Shown one piece after another: positions 8,468 through 16,337 of a DNA stretch of 64,000 nucleotides. The stretch is from the IMG/VR virus record IMGVR_UViG_3300028597_000010, positions 41,623 to 105,622 of that record. One strand, written 5' to 3'. The notes under the pieces were generated by a model. The model was not told the DNA's origin. It searched no databases and saw nothing but the letters and a program-made list of their open reading frames with translations. A program made the translations under genes and the position numbers. Numbering within the stretch: the first letter of the stretch is position 1; every line of letters starts with the position of its first letter. This DNA is from a virus.

Positions 8468-8470
8468 GTT

Positions 8471-8767
8471 TTACTCCTCGTTAGCCTTAGCTTTATTACG
8501 TCGATTATTACGGTTCTCGCGACGACCCATCTTCATATCGCGAGCCACCTCTACATCAAGATTGTTTTCTTCAACGTACGCCTTAAGAATACGCATGCCG
8601 GGAAGACTAGTATTACCGTACAGAACACCCTCTTGGCACTCAAGGTACTTAGCGAGGTCACGTTCCCCTAAAGGTGTAAACTTAACCTTCAGCTTAATAA
8701 GTGTGTCCTGGTCGGCAATGACCGGAACCCCGCCAACTAAGGCGCGACCAATACGGTTACTTTTCAT
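8471..8767 (-). CDS. small protein with very basic C-terminus
   Basis: A 98-aa protein. The last third is strongly basic (MKMGRRENRNNRRNKAKANEE), typical of a nucleic-acid-binding tail. The N-terminal part looks like a small alpha/beta domain. TAAGGA lies about 9 nt before the ATG. Function unknown. Confidence 0.65.
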   Translation of the reverse strand: MKSNRIGRALVGGVPVIADQDTLIKLKVKFTPLGERDLAKYLECQEGVLYGNTSLPGMRILKAYVEENNLDVEVARDMKMGRRENRNNRRNKAKANEE

Positions 8768-8781
8768 GGCTCGGTCCTTAC

Positions 8782-8946
8782 TTAATACGGCCTTTGAGGG
8801 CGACCTTTCTTGGCTCGCTGTTTATAGCCGTGATTTGGAGCAATTTCCTTTACGGCTTTATCCAGTAGCGCTTCTTTCAGAGCATCGGTCCCGAGAGTAG
8901 TCCCGATGCCTATTATCAAGATCTTCTTTTTGGGCTTCTCGTCCAC
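8782..8946 (-). CDS. small basic protein, GTG start
   Basis: A 54-aa frame starting GTG GAC GAG, preceded by AGGGGG. The product MDEKPKKKILIIGIGTTLG... ends in a basic tail (YKQRAKKGRPQRPY). It fills the gap between two other genes, with 8 nt on one side and 14 on the other, as expected in this densely packed operon. Function unknown. Confidence 0.5.
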   Translation of the reverse strand: MDEKPKKKILIIGIGTTLGTDALKEALLDKAVKEIAPNHGYKQRAKKGRPQRPY

Positions 8947-8954
8947 AAAACCCC

Positions 8955-9113
8955 CTACAGGTAAAAACCTTTGTCTTCCTGAGCCTTTGCAGGATCGTCC
9001 AGCGGCACTACGCGACGAGGGCGAGGTTTGCTACGGATACCCGGTGGTTTACGTGCCAGGTGCCACATAGGGTCGGTAGGCATCGGGATTGCATCTTTCT
9101 CTACTGCGTTCAT
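8955..9113 (-). CDS. small basic proline-rich protein
   Basis: A 52-aa frame, MNAVEKDAIPMPTDPMWHL, rich in Pro and Arg (KPPGIRSKPRPRRVVPL). AAGGAG is 6 nt before the ATG, within the last codons of the upstream gene. The first residues MNA and an Arg/Pro-rich middle recall the 54-aa protein at 15.7 kb, but the similarity is too short to call homology. Confidence 0.55.
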   Translation of the reverse strand: MNAVEKDAIPMPTDPMWHLARKPPGIRSKPRPRRVVPLDDPAKAQEDKGFYL

Positions 9114-9116
9114 ACG

Positions 9117-9635
9117 TTACTCCTTGCGAGGGAATTTCATTACACGGAAGTAACCACTGAACCCGAAGATGGGAAACAGCAATACCTTACCGTCAAACTT
9201 GGTGGAACCGTTTGCTTCCATCCATGAAGAAACTGCTGTCTCCATGATTTCGATCTCTTGCTCTTCTGACCAACGGTCTTCAAGCTTCAGCCATTTAGCC
9301 AACGCCTTAACTTCAAGCGGATAAAGAGTGTCAGTCCACTTATCCTTGATAATCCCGTGGAACCCTTGCTCGATGAAATCAGGGATGATCACAGCATAAT
9401 CAGCGTGCTGGTTAATACATTCCTTCAGATACCCAAGTGGGTCCCTGGTCCGCAAAACAGATTTTAGAACACCCTCTACTAGGTATTCCGAATAGTCACC
9501 CGACTGAATCATACGGGTAGCCAGCTTCTGCAACTTCTTGGGGTTAGTAGTCCAGTTGCTGGTGAAGTGGTCGAACACCGCCTTCTCTTCTTTGAAGGGG
9601 TCTTTGTAATCTTCCAGCTGTGACAGAATTGCCAT
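9117..9635 (-). CDS. TTNPKKL-family protein, copy 1
   Basis: A 172-aa member of a three-copy family in this window (others at 10982-11635 and 12415-12942). Shared landmarks in order: W-TTNPKKL-K-A near residue 27, a G-HG-I motif near the middle, an E-E-EI...W-M-A helix, and F-GK-LLF--FGFSG near the C-terminus. No known function comes to mind; the conserved Trp/Gly pattern suggests a folded alpha/beta domain. This copy has changed GNHGMI to GFHGII and is the most diverged. It ends 3 nt before the 52-aa gene. Confidence 0.75.
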   Translation of the reverse strand: MAILSQLEDYKDPFKEEKAVFDHFTSNWTTNPKKLQKLATRMIQSGDYSEYLVEGVLKSVLRTRDPLGYLKECINQHADYAVIIPDFIEQGFHGIIKDKWTDTLYPLEVKALAKWLKLEDRWSEEQEIEIMETAVSSWMEANGSTKFDGKVLLFPIFGFSGYFRVMKFPRKE

Positions 9636-9640
9636 AGTGC

Positions 9641-10153
9641 TCAGTCTTTTGGGAAATCAACAGTGACAGTGCGAAAGTAGCACTCGTGAGGTTCTTCTGG
9701 CGGCACACTGAAAGAGCGCACGCTAACGTTAAACGATTCCGGTTTAGTCAGCGCACTCAGTACAACAAGATCGTTCTTGCTGAGGCGTAGTTGTTGGCCG
9801 GCTAACTTCTCCAACGCCTCTTTGGTGTATACCACACCAGTGCGTCCGGGAGTATCGGTGGTAACCACAGGAGAGAACCCACGAGGCCACTTACCTTCCT
9901 CGTAGATGCATGCCTTACCGTCCAACACACCCAAGGTGTACTTAGGTGGATTATCCAGCAGGTCCTGTAACTCCTTCGATGGTTTCCAGTCGTGCACGAG
10001 TTTGTCCATAGACCCAGGTGCATACAGACGTCCGTTGGCGTTCATCTCGTGTGTAGTGAGACCACCGCACTTTACATCGATGTACTCTTTAGGCAGACGC
10101 ACCAAAGCACCCGTCGGAGTCACACCCACCTTTGGTTTAAACTCTTTTGCCAT
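9641..10153 (-). CDS. hypothetical protein with KxGVxPxGA N-terminus
   Basis: A 170-aa protein beginning MAKEFKPKVGVTPTGALVR. The segment KVGVTPTGALV matches KLGVSPKGAVV at the start of the 140-aa protein at 11632-12054. The two also hold the same position relative to a TTNPKKL-family gene, so the pair may derive from duplication of a two-gene unit. Otherwise no recognised domain. Confidence 0.65.
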   Translation of the reverse strand: MAKEFKPKVGVTPTGALVRLPKEYIDVKCGGLTTHEMNANGRLYAPGSMDKLVHDWKPSKELQDLLDNPPKYTLGVLDGKACIYEEGKWPRGFSPVVTTDTPGRTGVVYTKEALEKLAGQQLRLSKNDLVVLSALTKPESFNVSVRSFSVPPEEPHECYFRTVTVDFPKD

Positions 10154-10167
10154 TACAAGACTCCTGA

Positions 10168-10893
10168 TTAGAAACCAGCCCAGAACGTATGAAGGAGTGC
10201 AGTCAGTTGTTCTTGACCAAAACCTTCATAACCAGTGAACTCACCCACAAATTCACCACCCTTCTGCTTGATGGTAACCAGCTTGTAGGTTATCTTGGGG
10301 TTCTTTTCATGTACCTGGACAATAACGATGGACTCGCTTATTGGGCCGGGTAGCAGTAGATACGGAACCGCCACAGTTTCGGGACCGACTTTGTAGCGCC
10401 AGATGGGGTAACCGATCCCAGGAAGAGCCATGATGTCCTTCCACCAACGGTCTTGCCAATATTCCTGGTTATCCAGCGTCAGTCCGCTGAGATCGCGCTC
10501 GTGCTCGGCAACCAACACCGCAGACTCCGGAGACATGTTGTTGTCACGAGCGTATTGCAACACCCAGCGCAAACTGATCTTGCGGGTATCGCCGATAAAC
10601 ATGGTGGGTGCTGGATCGAAGACAGGAGGATCTGGTAACCAGTTTGGTTGCAACTCGTTACGCAGCCGCTTGATCAGCTTGACGCTTTCCATTATCGGAT
10701 CTTGCAAAGCAAACCAAGCCGGAGGGCAATGGTACATCGGTTTATCAGGATTCTTTTCTTTCCAATCGGCGTAGTACGCACCCCTTTGCCTCGCATCAAA
10801 CCACAGTGGCCACGCCCAATAATTGTTATCGGAACGGAACACACTGGGTTCGTCTTCAGCAGGAATGTAGTACTCTGCTACTTCAAGTTCCAT
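10168..10893 (-). CDS. hypothetical protein
   Basis: A 241-aa protein rich in Trp and Tyr (NNYWAWPLWFDARQRGAYYADW), probably a compact globular enzyme or binding protein. No catalytic motif recognised. It lies 9 nt downstream of a tiny membrane-protein gene and 14 nt upstream of the 170-aa gene. Confidence 0.7.
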   Translation of the reverse strand: MELEVAEYYIPAEDEPSVFRSDNNYWAWPLWFDARQRGAYYADWKEKNPDKPMYHCPPAWFALQDPIMESVKLIKRLRNELQPNWLPDPPVFDPAPTMFIGDTRKISLRWVLQYARDNNMSPESAVLVAEHERDLSGLTLDNQEYWQDRWWKDIMALPGIGYPIWRYKVGPETVAVPYLLLPGPISESIVIVQVHEKNPKITYKLVTIKQKGGEFVGEFTGYEGFGQEQLTALLHTFWAGF

Positions 10894-10902
10894 GATCTTC
10901 CC

Positions 10903-11025
10903 CTAATTAACAAAGAAAGACGCCACTGCAAACAACACACCCACGATAATACAAAGTGCGAATACACGCAGGGTGTGACGGTTATAGTGGTGTCCCTTGT
11001 ACGGATGTTTGTTGTGAGGTTTCAT
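10903..11025 (-). CDS. tiny single-pass membrane protein
   Basis: A 40-aa frame: a basic, His-rich N-terminus (MKPHNKHPYKGHHYNRH) followed by one transmembrane helix (VFALCIIVGVLFAVASFFV). GGAAG lies 7 nt before the ATG. Its first 44 nt overlap the end of the 217-aa gene in another frame. Such small phage membrane proteins are often regulators of envelope enzymes; no specific role is shown. Confidence 0.5.
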   Translation of the reverse strand: MKPHNKHPYKGHHYNRHTLRVFALCIIVGVLFAVASFFVN

Positions 11026-11635
11026 TGCTTTCTTCCATCAATTCTGGATTAAGCAGGTACTGGAGTTCCAAGTTGGTGCGTTCGTTGTCTTCCTTTGCCC
11101 AGATTTCTGTCAGCTTGGCCCAGGTGGTGTCATCGAAACGATGGGGTGCTTCGTACGGAATACCAGAGAAGCCAAACTCAGTGAACAGAGTAAGACGACC
11201 ATTGAACGTACGCATGCGGTTCTTGGCCATCCAGTGAAGCAGGGCCTTGTCGATAATGTCGCTTTCATCTTCTAACGACCAGCGACCATCCTTGTTTGGA
11301 TTGAGCCACTTCTCGTTAGTGTCCAGCGAGATGCCGTAGATCTCGGCACCTAGCATGATCATGCCGTGGTTGCCATCAGCGATCAGACCCGCCATGATGG
11401 CCGGGTAAGCAGCGAGATCCGTGAAGGCACGCTTCATGAACCGAACTGGATCGTTCGAAAGGATCAAGGTATCGCACAGGCTTTTCTGGATCCACTCAGG
11501 CAACAGAGGGCGAACCCGAGCAGCCATTTTCTTGAGCTTCTTGGGGTTAGTGGTGAAGTTCTCCTGAAACCAGCTCAGGATGTGCAACTCCTGTTGGAAT
11601 GCTGGCAGGTCTACAGGGAATACGTATTCGCTCAT
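10982..11635 (-). CDS. TTNPKKL-family protein, copy 2
   Basis: A 217-aa paralog of the proteins at 9117-9635 and 12415-12942, with FTTNPKKLKKMA, GNHGMI, a W-L....DGRW-LEDE-DI helix and F-GRLTLFTEFGFSG in the same order. It carries an extra C-terminal tail of about 50 residues (Glu/Asn/Gln/Ser-rich, likely flexible) that the others lack. The start ATG overlaps the upstream stop by 4 nt. Confidence 0.75.
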   Translation of the reverse strand: MSEYVFPVDLPAFQQELHILSWFQENFTTNPKKLKKMAARVRPLLPEWIQKSLCDTLILSNDPVRFMKRAFTDLAAYPAIMAGLIADGNHGMIMLGAEIYGISLDTNEKWLNPNKDGRWSLEDESDIIDKALLHWMAKNRMRTFNGRLTLFTEFGFSGIPYEAPHRFDDTTWAKLTEIWAKEDNERTNLELQYLLNPELMEESNETSQQTSVQGTPL

Positions 11636-12054
11636 TTATCTTCACTTCCAACAATAACAGGTTTAACCCACGTTTCAAAAAACCGATTAATTACGGAATT
11701 AGTGTGGTCAATTTCTTCGATGGTGTGGTAGTGGGCCGAAGGAGGATCGAGTCCACGTACCTTGGGGATTACGATGTCGTATTTCTTTTCATCCGGGAAT
11801 GGGTGTCCGGTAAACACGACGTGGAACTCGCCATCAATGATGTCGATCAGTTCCTTGTTAACAACCAGATCCCTGTTCAAGATACCAAGGACAGGGAACT
11901 CTCGCATCAACCCCACAATGGGATTGGGCTCACGATGAACAGCGCTAGGTGTGATGATCACCGGACGAGGAAGATTACGACGGCGTTCCTCCTCACGAGC
12001 ACGCAGAACAACAGCACCCTTAGGACTTACTCCTAACTTCGATTTCTTTTTCAT
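11632..12054 (-). CDS. hypothetical protein with KxGVxPxGA N-terminus
   Basis: A 140-aa protein, MKKKSKLGVSPKGAVVLRA, followed by a highly basic run (REEERRRNLPRP). Shares its N-terminal motif with the 170-aa protein at 9641-10153 and, like it, neighbours a TTNPKKL-family gene. The overlap with the next gene is 4 nt. Function unknown. Confidence 0.65.
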   Translation of the reverse strand: MKKKSKLGVSPKGAVVLRAREEERRRNLPRPVIITPSAVHREPNPIVGLMREFPVLGILNRDLVVNKELIDIIDGEFHVVFTGHPFPDEKKYDIVIPKVRGLDPPSAHYHTIEEIDHTNSVINRFFETWVKPVIVGSEDK

Positions 12055-12061
12055 GAAGTGG

Positions 12062-12418
12062 CTACCCCAGACTTTCCATTTCTTTATCGCGGTCTTCGCG
12101 CTTCATTTCGTCAAGTACCAAGAAAGCACGACCGCACTTGCACTTGGTGTTGGTCTTAACGTTAAACCCATAAGCGGACACCAGTACAGCACGACCTTCA
12201 GCCAGTGGTTGAATACACTGTGACCGTCCTCGTTCTGGCAAACTGACACGACGCAAAGCATCGATGACGCCGACACCAAATACGCTGTGTGTATAGTCGT
12301 CGATGAATTCTTCGATTGCTGCCATGGCATGCTCTTTGTGCAACCCCTCAAAGAGCTTACCCAAACGCTCACCAACAATCTCTGCTGTGTCGTAATTAAA
12401 CCGTGGCTTGTCAGTCAT
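12062..12418 (-). CDS. hypothetical protein with CKC motif
   Basis: A 118-aa protein, MTDKPRFNYDTAEIVGERL, with a helical N-terminal half. The C-terminal half carries CKCGRAF, which could form half of a metal site. The start overlaps the upstream stop as ATGA. No family recognised. Confidence 0.65.
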   Translation of the reverse strand: MTDKPRFNYDTAEIVGERLGKLFEGLHKEHAMAAIEEFIDDYTHSVFGVGVIDALRRVSLPERGRSQCIQPLAEGRAVLVSAYGFNVKTNTKCKCGRAFLVLDEMKREDRDKEMESLG

Positions 12419-12942
12419 TTTGCTTGTCTCGCTTTTGGTCTCGGTTCAATAATTTCACGAAGCATGCCGGAGAAGCCGAACTCGTCGAACAACACGATCT
12501 TGCCGTGGAACTTGGTGAGACCTTCCTGGGCCATCCACTGCCTGATAACGGTGTCTTGAATCTCGATCTCCTGTTCATGGTTCCAGAGATCGTCTTCGGT
12601 TAACCACTTAGGGTTGGCCTTGAGGTCGAACCCGTGAATTTCGTTACTGCCCTTGATGATCATGCCGTGATTACCGTCGGCAATCAGTTTAGGCACGACA
12701 TCCTTCCACTCAGCCATGATGGTAAAGAACATCTCCAACAGCTGAGCAGGTTTGTCGTCTTCGATGATGTTTTGCAGCAGACCACGTTGAATCCAATCTG
12801 GTTGGTCAGCCCAAATCTTAAGCGCCATCTTTTTCAGCTTCTTAGGATTGGTTGTCCAGTTATCTGCGAAATACTGAAGGACGGCGTCTTCCTGTTGACG
12901 GTAAGACAGTCCAGCGGTAACGGTGTGATTATGTTCGTCCAT
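12415..12942 (-). CDS. TTNPKKL-family protein, copy 3
   Basis: A 175-aa paralog of the copies at 9117 and 10982. It keeps the landmarks WTTNPKKLKKMALKI, GNHGMI, WL..DDLWNHEQEIEI and FHGKIVLFDEFGFSGML, and by eye is closer to copy 2 than to copy 1. It is the promoter-proximal copy in this stretch. The family could be an internal amplification of a host-interaction gene; function unknown. Confidence 0.75.
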   Translation of the reverse strand: MDEHNHTVTAGLSYRQQEDAVLQYFADNWTTNPKKLKKMALKIWADQPDWIQRGLLQNIIEDDKPAQLLEMFFTIMAEWKDVVPKLIADGNHGMIIKGSNEIHGFDLKANPKWLTEDDLWNHEQEIEIQDTVIRQWMAQEGLTKFHGKIVLFDEFGFSGMLREIIEPRPKARQAK

Positions 12943-12968
12943 AACAGCCTCTTAACAGCTAGGTTAAA

Positions 12969-12991
12969 CCGTGGGGAGATATTCCCCACGG
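12969..12991 (-). terminator. hairpin between operon segments
   Basis: CCGTGGGGA (12969-12977) pairs with TCCCCACGG (12983-12991) around a short loop, in the 63-nt gap after the 628-aa gene. The run of T after it is weak, so it may attenuate rather than stop transcription. Confidence 0.6.
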
Positions 12992-13006
12992 CTATTCAGG
13001 TATTAC

Positions 13007-14893
13007 TTACAGCACCTGCCCATTGTACATTCCGCTACCGGTGACGATGAACGCCGGCACCTTCATGTCGTATTGCTCGCTGTGCACCAGATCGCTGTGG
13101 ACACACCAGCCGCTGTAATCACTCCACAGCATTTTCTGCAGACCTTCAGCCAGCGTTTCGATACGACCGACAGTGTAATGCAGGCGTACTTCTTTACCAG
13201 GCTCAACAGCCAGCAACAACGCTAGGTCTCTGGCACGACCTTGCAACGCCTTGGTAACCTTACGTACATGATCATCCAGCTGTGGCTTTGGAAGGCCAGA
13301 CATGGCGTACAGTCCAGCCTCAAAACGTTCCATGGTAATCGACAGGGTCATGTTCAACACGAACGAGAACGAATCGGTAACAGTAAACGGTAGAGTGGTG
13401 TTGTGCATAGGACGACCAATATCGTAATCGTCCATCATGCCACCACCCCAACGCAGCCAATCGAGAGGCCCGGTAATAGCGCCGTCTTTGTTGGCATCAG
13501 TACGCGGATACAAAATCCAGTTGGTGAACCGGTAGTCCACCATCAACCCGCGGGTCAACTGTACAGGGTAACCTGTTTCCAGTGTTATCTGTTGATCCTT
13601 GTTCTGAACTACGCCGTCAGGGAATGGGTTGCGCATCAACACAACGTGAATTTGCTCGATCAAGGTTTCTACAAACACGTCACGATCTGTAGTTGCCATG
13701 GTCAAGCCAATTTGCTTGATAACCGACCGGCGAATGTTGTTCATGAGGTCGATCAGTGAATCAGCTTCAGCCGGAACAAAATGCAACTTCAGTCTCGGGA
13801 TGAACTTCACTTCACAACCACCAGGCTGACCGGCAGAACCCGTTGGGCGATACGCACCACGCATTGCTTCACGGGCAGCATCGAATACACCCTGAGGTTT
13901 GTTGAACCGCGCGTCATTGAACATGTTGGCTTGGAACACGCCGCCGGGGAACATGTTTGGCATACCGCCGAACATGTTTGGCATACCACGATGCATACGG
14001 TCAGCACCCAAACGGAGCTGGATCAAATGCAGCAGGTCGAGACCTTGTGGCAGTTGAGTGGTTGGGATGCCTGGCGGAAAGTCCTTGATCTGCGTCAGCG
14101 AGTAGCAGTTGAGCAGTTCAATGATGCCTTCGTTAGTCAGCCCTGGCCAGCGATCTTGCGGGTGTGGGTTGTATTGCTGTTCGTTAAAGTTAGGCCGCAC
14201 GTACTGCTGAAAGCGGAACTGTGGGCGACGAAGGTTTTCAGGCACGTCATGACTGAAGCGAGGGCGAATGATGTTGTCGTCAGCACGCTGTTGCTCGAAG
14301 GAAGCCTTCTGGGAATGAGTCGTCCACGAGGCTACCCGATCTCCATCAGGAACGAAGATATCCAGCACGGCATCGTCGTACCGCATCACGATTTCCCGGA
14401 ACAGGTCGATGTTAAGAAACAAGGCATCCCGGGTCTGTTGCATCGTTTCAACAGATACCGCCCAACGACCATCTTTCTGGGCTTTCTCGAGAATGGATTC
14501 CAGCATGGTTTGTGGTCCGACCAGATCGTCGACGAACAATGCAGTCAGATTGATACGGAGTATGTCTGGAGGCATGGCCGCGGATTCCTGGGTGTCGGGT
14601 TTGAATTGGAAGACCACCATGTAGCCTTCGCCGTGCAGGACGGATTCGACGTTACCAGTTGGCCAGTCGATCGACGACGTCGGGGTAACGATGAACACTT
14701 CCGCCAACAGATCTTTGCCGATGCGTTCAACCACGGTATCACTCGAAGCAGCTTTGTAATGGTCGAGGAAACCGCCGAGGTAGGTCAGAGCACCTTCAGT
14801 GTCACCGGCCTGTGCTTCGGTGAGTGCGTCAGTGAAGGCAGAAAGATTCAGGACGCCTTCATTGTAAAACTGGTTCAGGTTAAGTTTGATCAT
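13007..14893 (-). CDS. large unrecognised protein with Met/Phe/Gly repeat
   Basis: A 628-aa protein starting MIKLNLNQFYNEGVLNLSAF. The ATG is chosen for GGAG 7-8 nt upstream; a longer frame would overlap the previous gene. The middle holds a low-complexity tandem repeat, MPNMFGGMPNMFPGG, visible as a direct DNA repeat near 13.95 kb. The C-terminal half looks like a folded alpha/beta domain. The 778-aa protein at 53.7-56.0 kb has a similar Met/Gly-rich stretch, but at its N-terminus, and no clear overall match. Function unknown. Confidence 0.8.
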   Translation of the reverse strand: MIKLNLNQFYNEGVLNLSAFTDALTEAQAGDTEGALTYLGGFLDHYKAASSDTVVERIGKDLLAEVFIVTPTSSIDWPTGNVESVLHGEGYMVVFQFKPDTQESAAMPPDILRINLTALFVDDLVGPQTMLESILEKAQKDGRWAVSVETMQQTRDALFLNIDLFREIVMRYDDAVLDIFVPDGDRVASWTTHSQKASFEQQRADDNIIRPRFSHDVPENLRRPQFRFQQYVRPNFNEQQYNPHPQDRWPGLTNEGIIELLNCYSLTQIKDFPPGIPTTQLPQGLDLLHLIQLRLGADRMHRGMPNMFGGMPNMFPGGVFQANMFNDARFNKPQGVFDAAREAMRGAYRPTGSAGQPGGCEVKFIPRLKLHFVPAEADSLIDLMNNIRRSVIKQIGLTMATTDRDVFVETLIEQIHVVLMRNPFPDGVVQNKDQQITLETGYPVQLTRGLMVDYRFTNWILYPRTDANKDGAITGPLDWLRWGGGMMDDYDIGRPMHNTTLPFTVTDSFSFVLNMTLSITMERFEAGLYAMSGLPKPQLDDHVRKVTKALQGRARDLALLLAVEPGKEVRLHYTVGRIETLAEGLQKMLWSDYSGWCVHSDLVHSEQYDMKVPAFIVTGSGMYNGQVL

Positions 14894-14897
14894 GGTA

Positions 14898-15071
14898 TTA
14901 CTCCGATTGTTCTTTAAGACGACGTTTAAGTTCTTCCAGCATTTCTGGACCAGAAGCAACCTTGGGATTATTAGCCCCAGATGTTGCGTACAAATGGTAA
15001 TGCGGCAACAGCGCCAACAGCTCTTTGTTAGTGAGCTTAGCCAGTTCGCTATTGCTTCGAGAGTTCCTCAT
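14898..15071 (-). CDS. small hypothetical protein
   Basis: A 57-aa protein, MRNSRSNSELAKLTNKELL, mostly helical with a basic C-terminal end (LEELKRRLKEQSE). AAGGG lies 8 nt before the ATG and the frame overlaps the end of the 170-aa gene by 23 nt. A longer in-frame version would overlap that gene by over 150 nt and has no good ribosome site. Confidence 0.6.
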   Translation of the reverse strand: MRNSRSNSELAKLTNKELLALLPHYHLYATSGANNPKVASGPEMLEELKRRLKEQSE

Positions 15072-15561
15072 ACAGTTTGTACCCTTCCACGGTGATCTCG
15101 GCATAGTTGAGGTCGGTCTTGAAGTTGGTTTTGAAGTAGACCACCCAACGCATGGTAACTTGTCCTTTGCGGTTGGTGAGGTCAGGCGGTGTTGCTGGAC
15201 CCAACCCACGATACATCTTTGGGTGTGGGGGAATAATCCCTTTGAGCAATTGCTCTGCAGTCACCGCACCATATACCACAGCGTCACGGTGACCACATTT
15301 ATATTCGGCCATGTACCACTCAACCCAAGCAGGATTGAGGCTACCATTCCCACTCGTGTCGTAAATAGACGGCTCGTGTGGAGTACAGCCAGGGAAGTAG
15401 GGTTCACGATGAGTAACCACTTCCGGCTCCTTGGGAACTTCTTCCTTGGGAGGTGTCGCCTTCTTGCCATACACCCACGGGAACAACTTTTCGGTTGCTC
15501 CTGCACCGAGAGCCTTGTCAAGGACCCTCTGCAATGAATCGAGACCACTATCTTTACTCAT
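15049..15561 (-). CDS. hypothetical protein
   Basis: A 170-aa protein, MSKDSGLDSLQRVLDKALG. A Lys/Pro/Glu linker follows (KKATPPKEEVPKEPEVV), then a C-terminal alpha/beta part. It is the first gene after a variant early-promoter motif at 15599-15606, about 40 nt upstream. Function unknown. Confidence 0.7.
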   Translation of the reverse strand: MSKDSGLDSLQRVLDKALGAGATEKLFPWVYGKKATPPKEEVPKEPEVVTHREPYFPGCTPHEPSIYDTSGNGSLNPAWVEWYMAEYKCGHRDAVVYGAVTAEQLLKGIIPPHPKMYRGLGPATPPDLTNRKGQVTMRWVVYFKTNFKTDLNYAEITVEGYKLYEELSKQ

Positions 15562-15598
15562 GACAATTTCCTCGTATCACCTAATGTTTACTGGGTAA

Positions 15599-15606
15599 AT
15601 AATGTA
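15599..15606 (-). promoter_or_regulatory. variant of TATATTAC promoter element (TACATTAT)
   Basis: Minus-strand context CAGACCTACATTATTTACCC, in the same place relative to a downstream gene and with the same flanking CCTA as the exact copies at 5582 and 26837. Two of eight bases differ. The same variant occurs at 58946-58953. Confidence 0.45.
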
Positions 15607-15642
15607 GGTCTGTAAAAAAATGAAGAACAAGGTGATAGAATA

Positions 15643-15673
15643 ACTCCCCTCTGGTGGTTAGCCAGAGGGGAGT
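15643..15673 (-). terminator. strong hairpin terminator
   Basis: ACTCCCCTCTGG (15643-15654) pairs perfectly with CCAGAGGGGAGT (15662-15673). It follows the stop of the 54-aa gene by 7 nt and precedes the variant promoter, so it separates two transcription units. Confidence 0.8.
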
Positions 15674-15679
15674 ATTCCG

Positions 15680-15844
15680 TCAGTTAAAGATCCGCTTAAG
15701 AATAGTCTTTAGCTTATCCATCCTGGATGTTACAACCACGCGGCCAGCTCCTTTAATAAACTTCTGATAGTCAGCACTCCCGTCACGAGAGTAATAACGC
15801 AGAGGCAGTGGAGAGATGGTACGGCGAGTTTGCATTGCGTTCAT
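15680..15844 (-). CDS. small basic protein
   Basis: A 54-aa frame, MNAMQTRRTISPLPLRYYSR, very basic, ending in DKLKTILKRIFN. AAGGA lies 6 nt before the ATG and a strong terminator follows the stop directly, as expected for the last gene of an operon. Its MNA start and Arg/Pro-rich beginning resemble the 52-aa protein at 8.95 kb. Function unknown. Confidence 0.55.
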   Translation of the reverse strand: MNAMQTRRTISPLPLRYYSRDGSADYQKFIKGAGRVVVTSRMDKLKTILKRIFN

Positions 15845-15865
15845 GTACGTTCCTTGTTAGACAGA

Positions 15866-16237
15866 TTAGTGAGCGGTGTGAGAGAAGCGGTACGGGCGAT
15901 GAGGCATAGGCAAGTGAAACACCATATGCGGCTCATCAGACTTTGGGAGCATAGCGGCAACCTCCTCGGCACCGAGGAGACGCAACTCAGTAGGTTTGGT
16001 CAGAGTAAGGTGGCTGATCAACTCTACGTCGCTGTAGTTCTTTTTACGAACCAGATCTTCAGCGGTTACTACCCAAGCGCCTTCGGGGCCTGCACGCCAG
16101 AAACCATCTTCATAATAGATGGTGTCCAACGGATGGATGTAAGCCACAAGTTTAACCATGCGGCCTACGTTTGGGTTCAGAGCTTCGTCACCTTCGATGA
16201 CGACGTGGTCGTGAACTTTAAGTGCATTCATGTTCAT
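15866..16237 (-). CDS. hypothetical protein, paralog of the 17.7-kb protein
   Basis: A 123-aa protein; the ATG at 16237 has GAGGG 8 nt upstream, better than the neighbouring in-frame starts. The segment from VGRMVKLVAYIHPLDTIYY to WVVTAEDLVR lines up with IGKTVELIQFVPPGTSAFY to WIVKGEDLIR in the 103-aa protein at 17732-18043, with the same D-G-F/Y spacing. They look like copies of one small beta-rich domain placed either side of the glycine-zipper gene. Function unknown. Confidence 0.65.
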   Translation of the reverse strand: MNMNALKVHDHVVIEGDEALNPNVGRMVKLVAYIHPLDTIYYEDGFWRAGPEGAWVVTAEDLVRKKNYSDVELISHLTLTKPTELRLLGAEEVAAMLPKSDEPHMVFHLPMPHRPYRFSHTAH

Positions 16238-16301
16238 ATTTTGGTCCCTCAAAATGGATTAATGGATTATTACAAAGTTGTTTGGTACAAAGAAAAAATA
16301 A

Positions 16302-16319
16302 GGGGATCCGAAGATCCCC
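16302..16319 (-). terminator. hairpin with T-run
   Basis: GGGGATC (16302-16308) pairs with GATCCCC (16313-16319); on the minus strand it is followed by TTATTTTTTC. It stops transcription after the 408-aa gene. Confidence 0.8.
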
Positions 16320-16337
16320 CTTTTACGTCAGTCCGGA

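Noticed and set aside
13900-14000. Direct repeats near 13.95 kb as a recombination or attachment site
   Set aside because: The repeat is in frame and encodes GGMPNMF units of the 628-aa protein.
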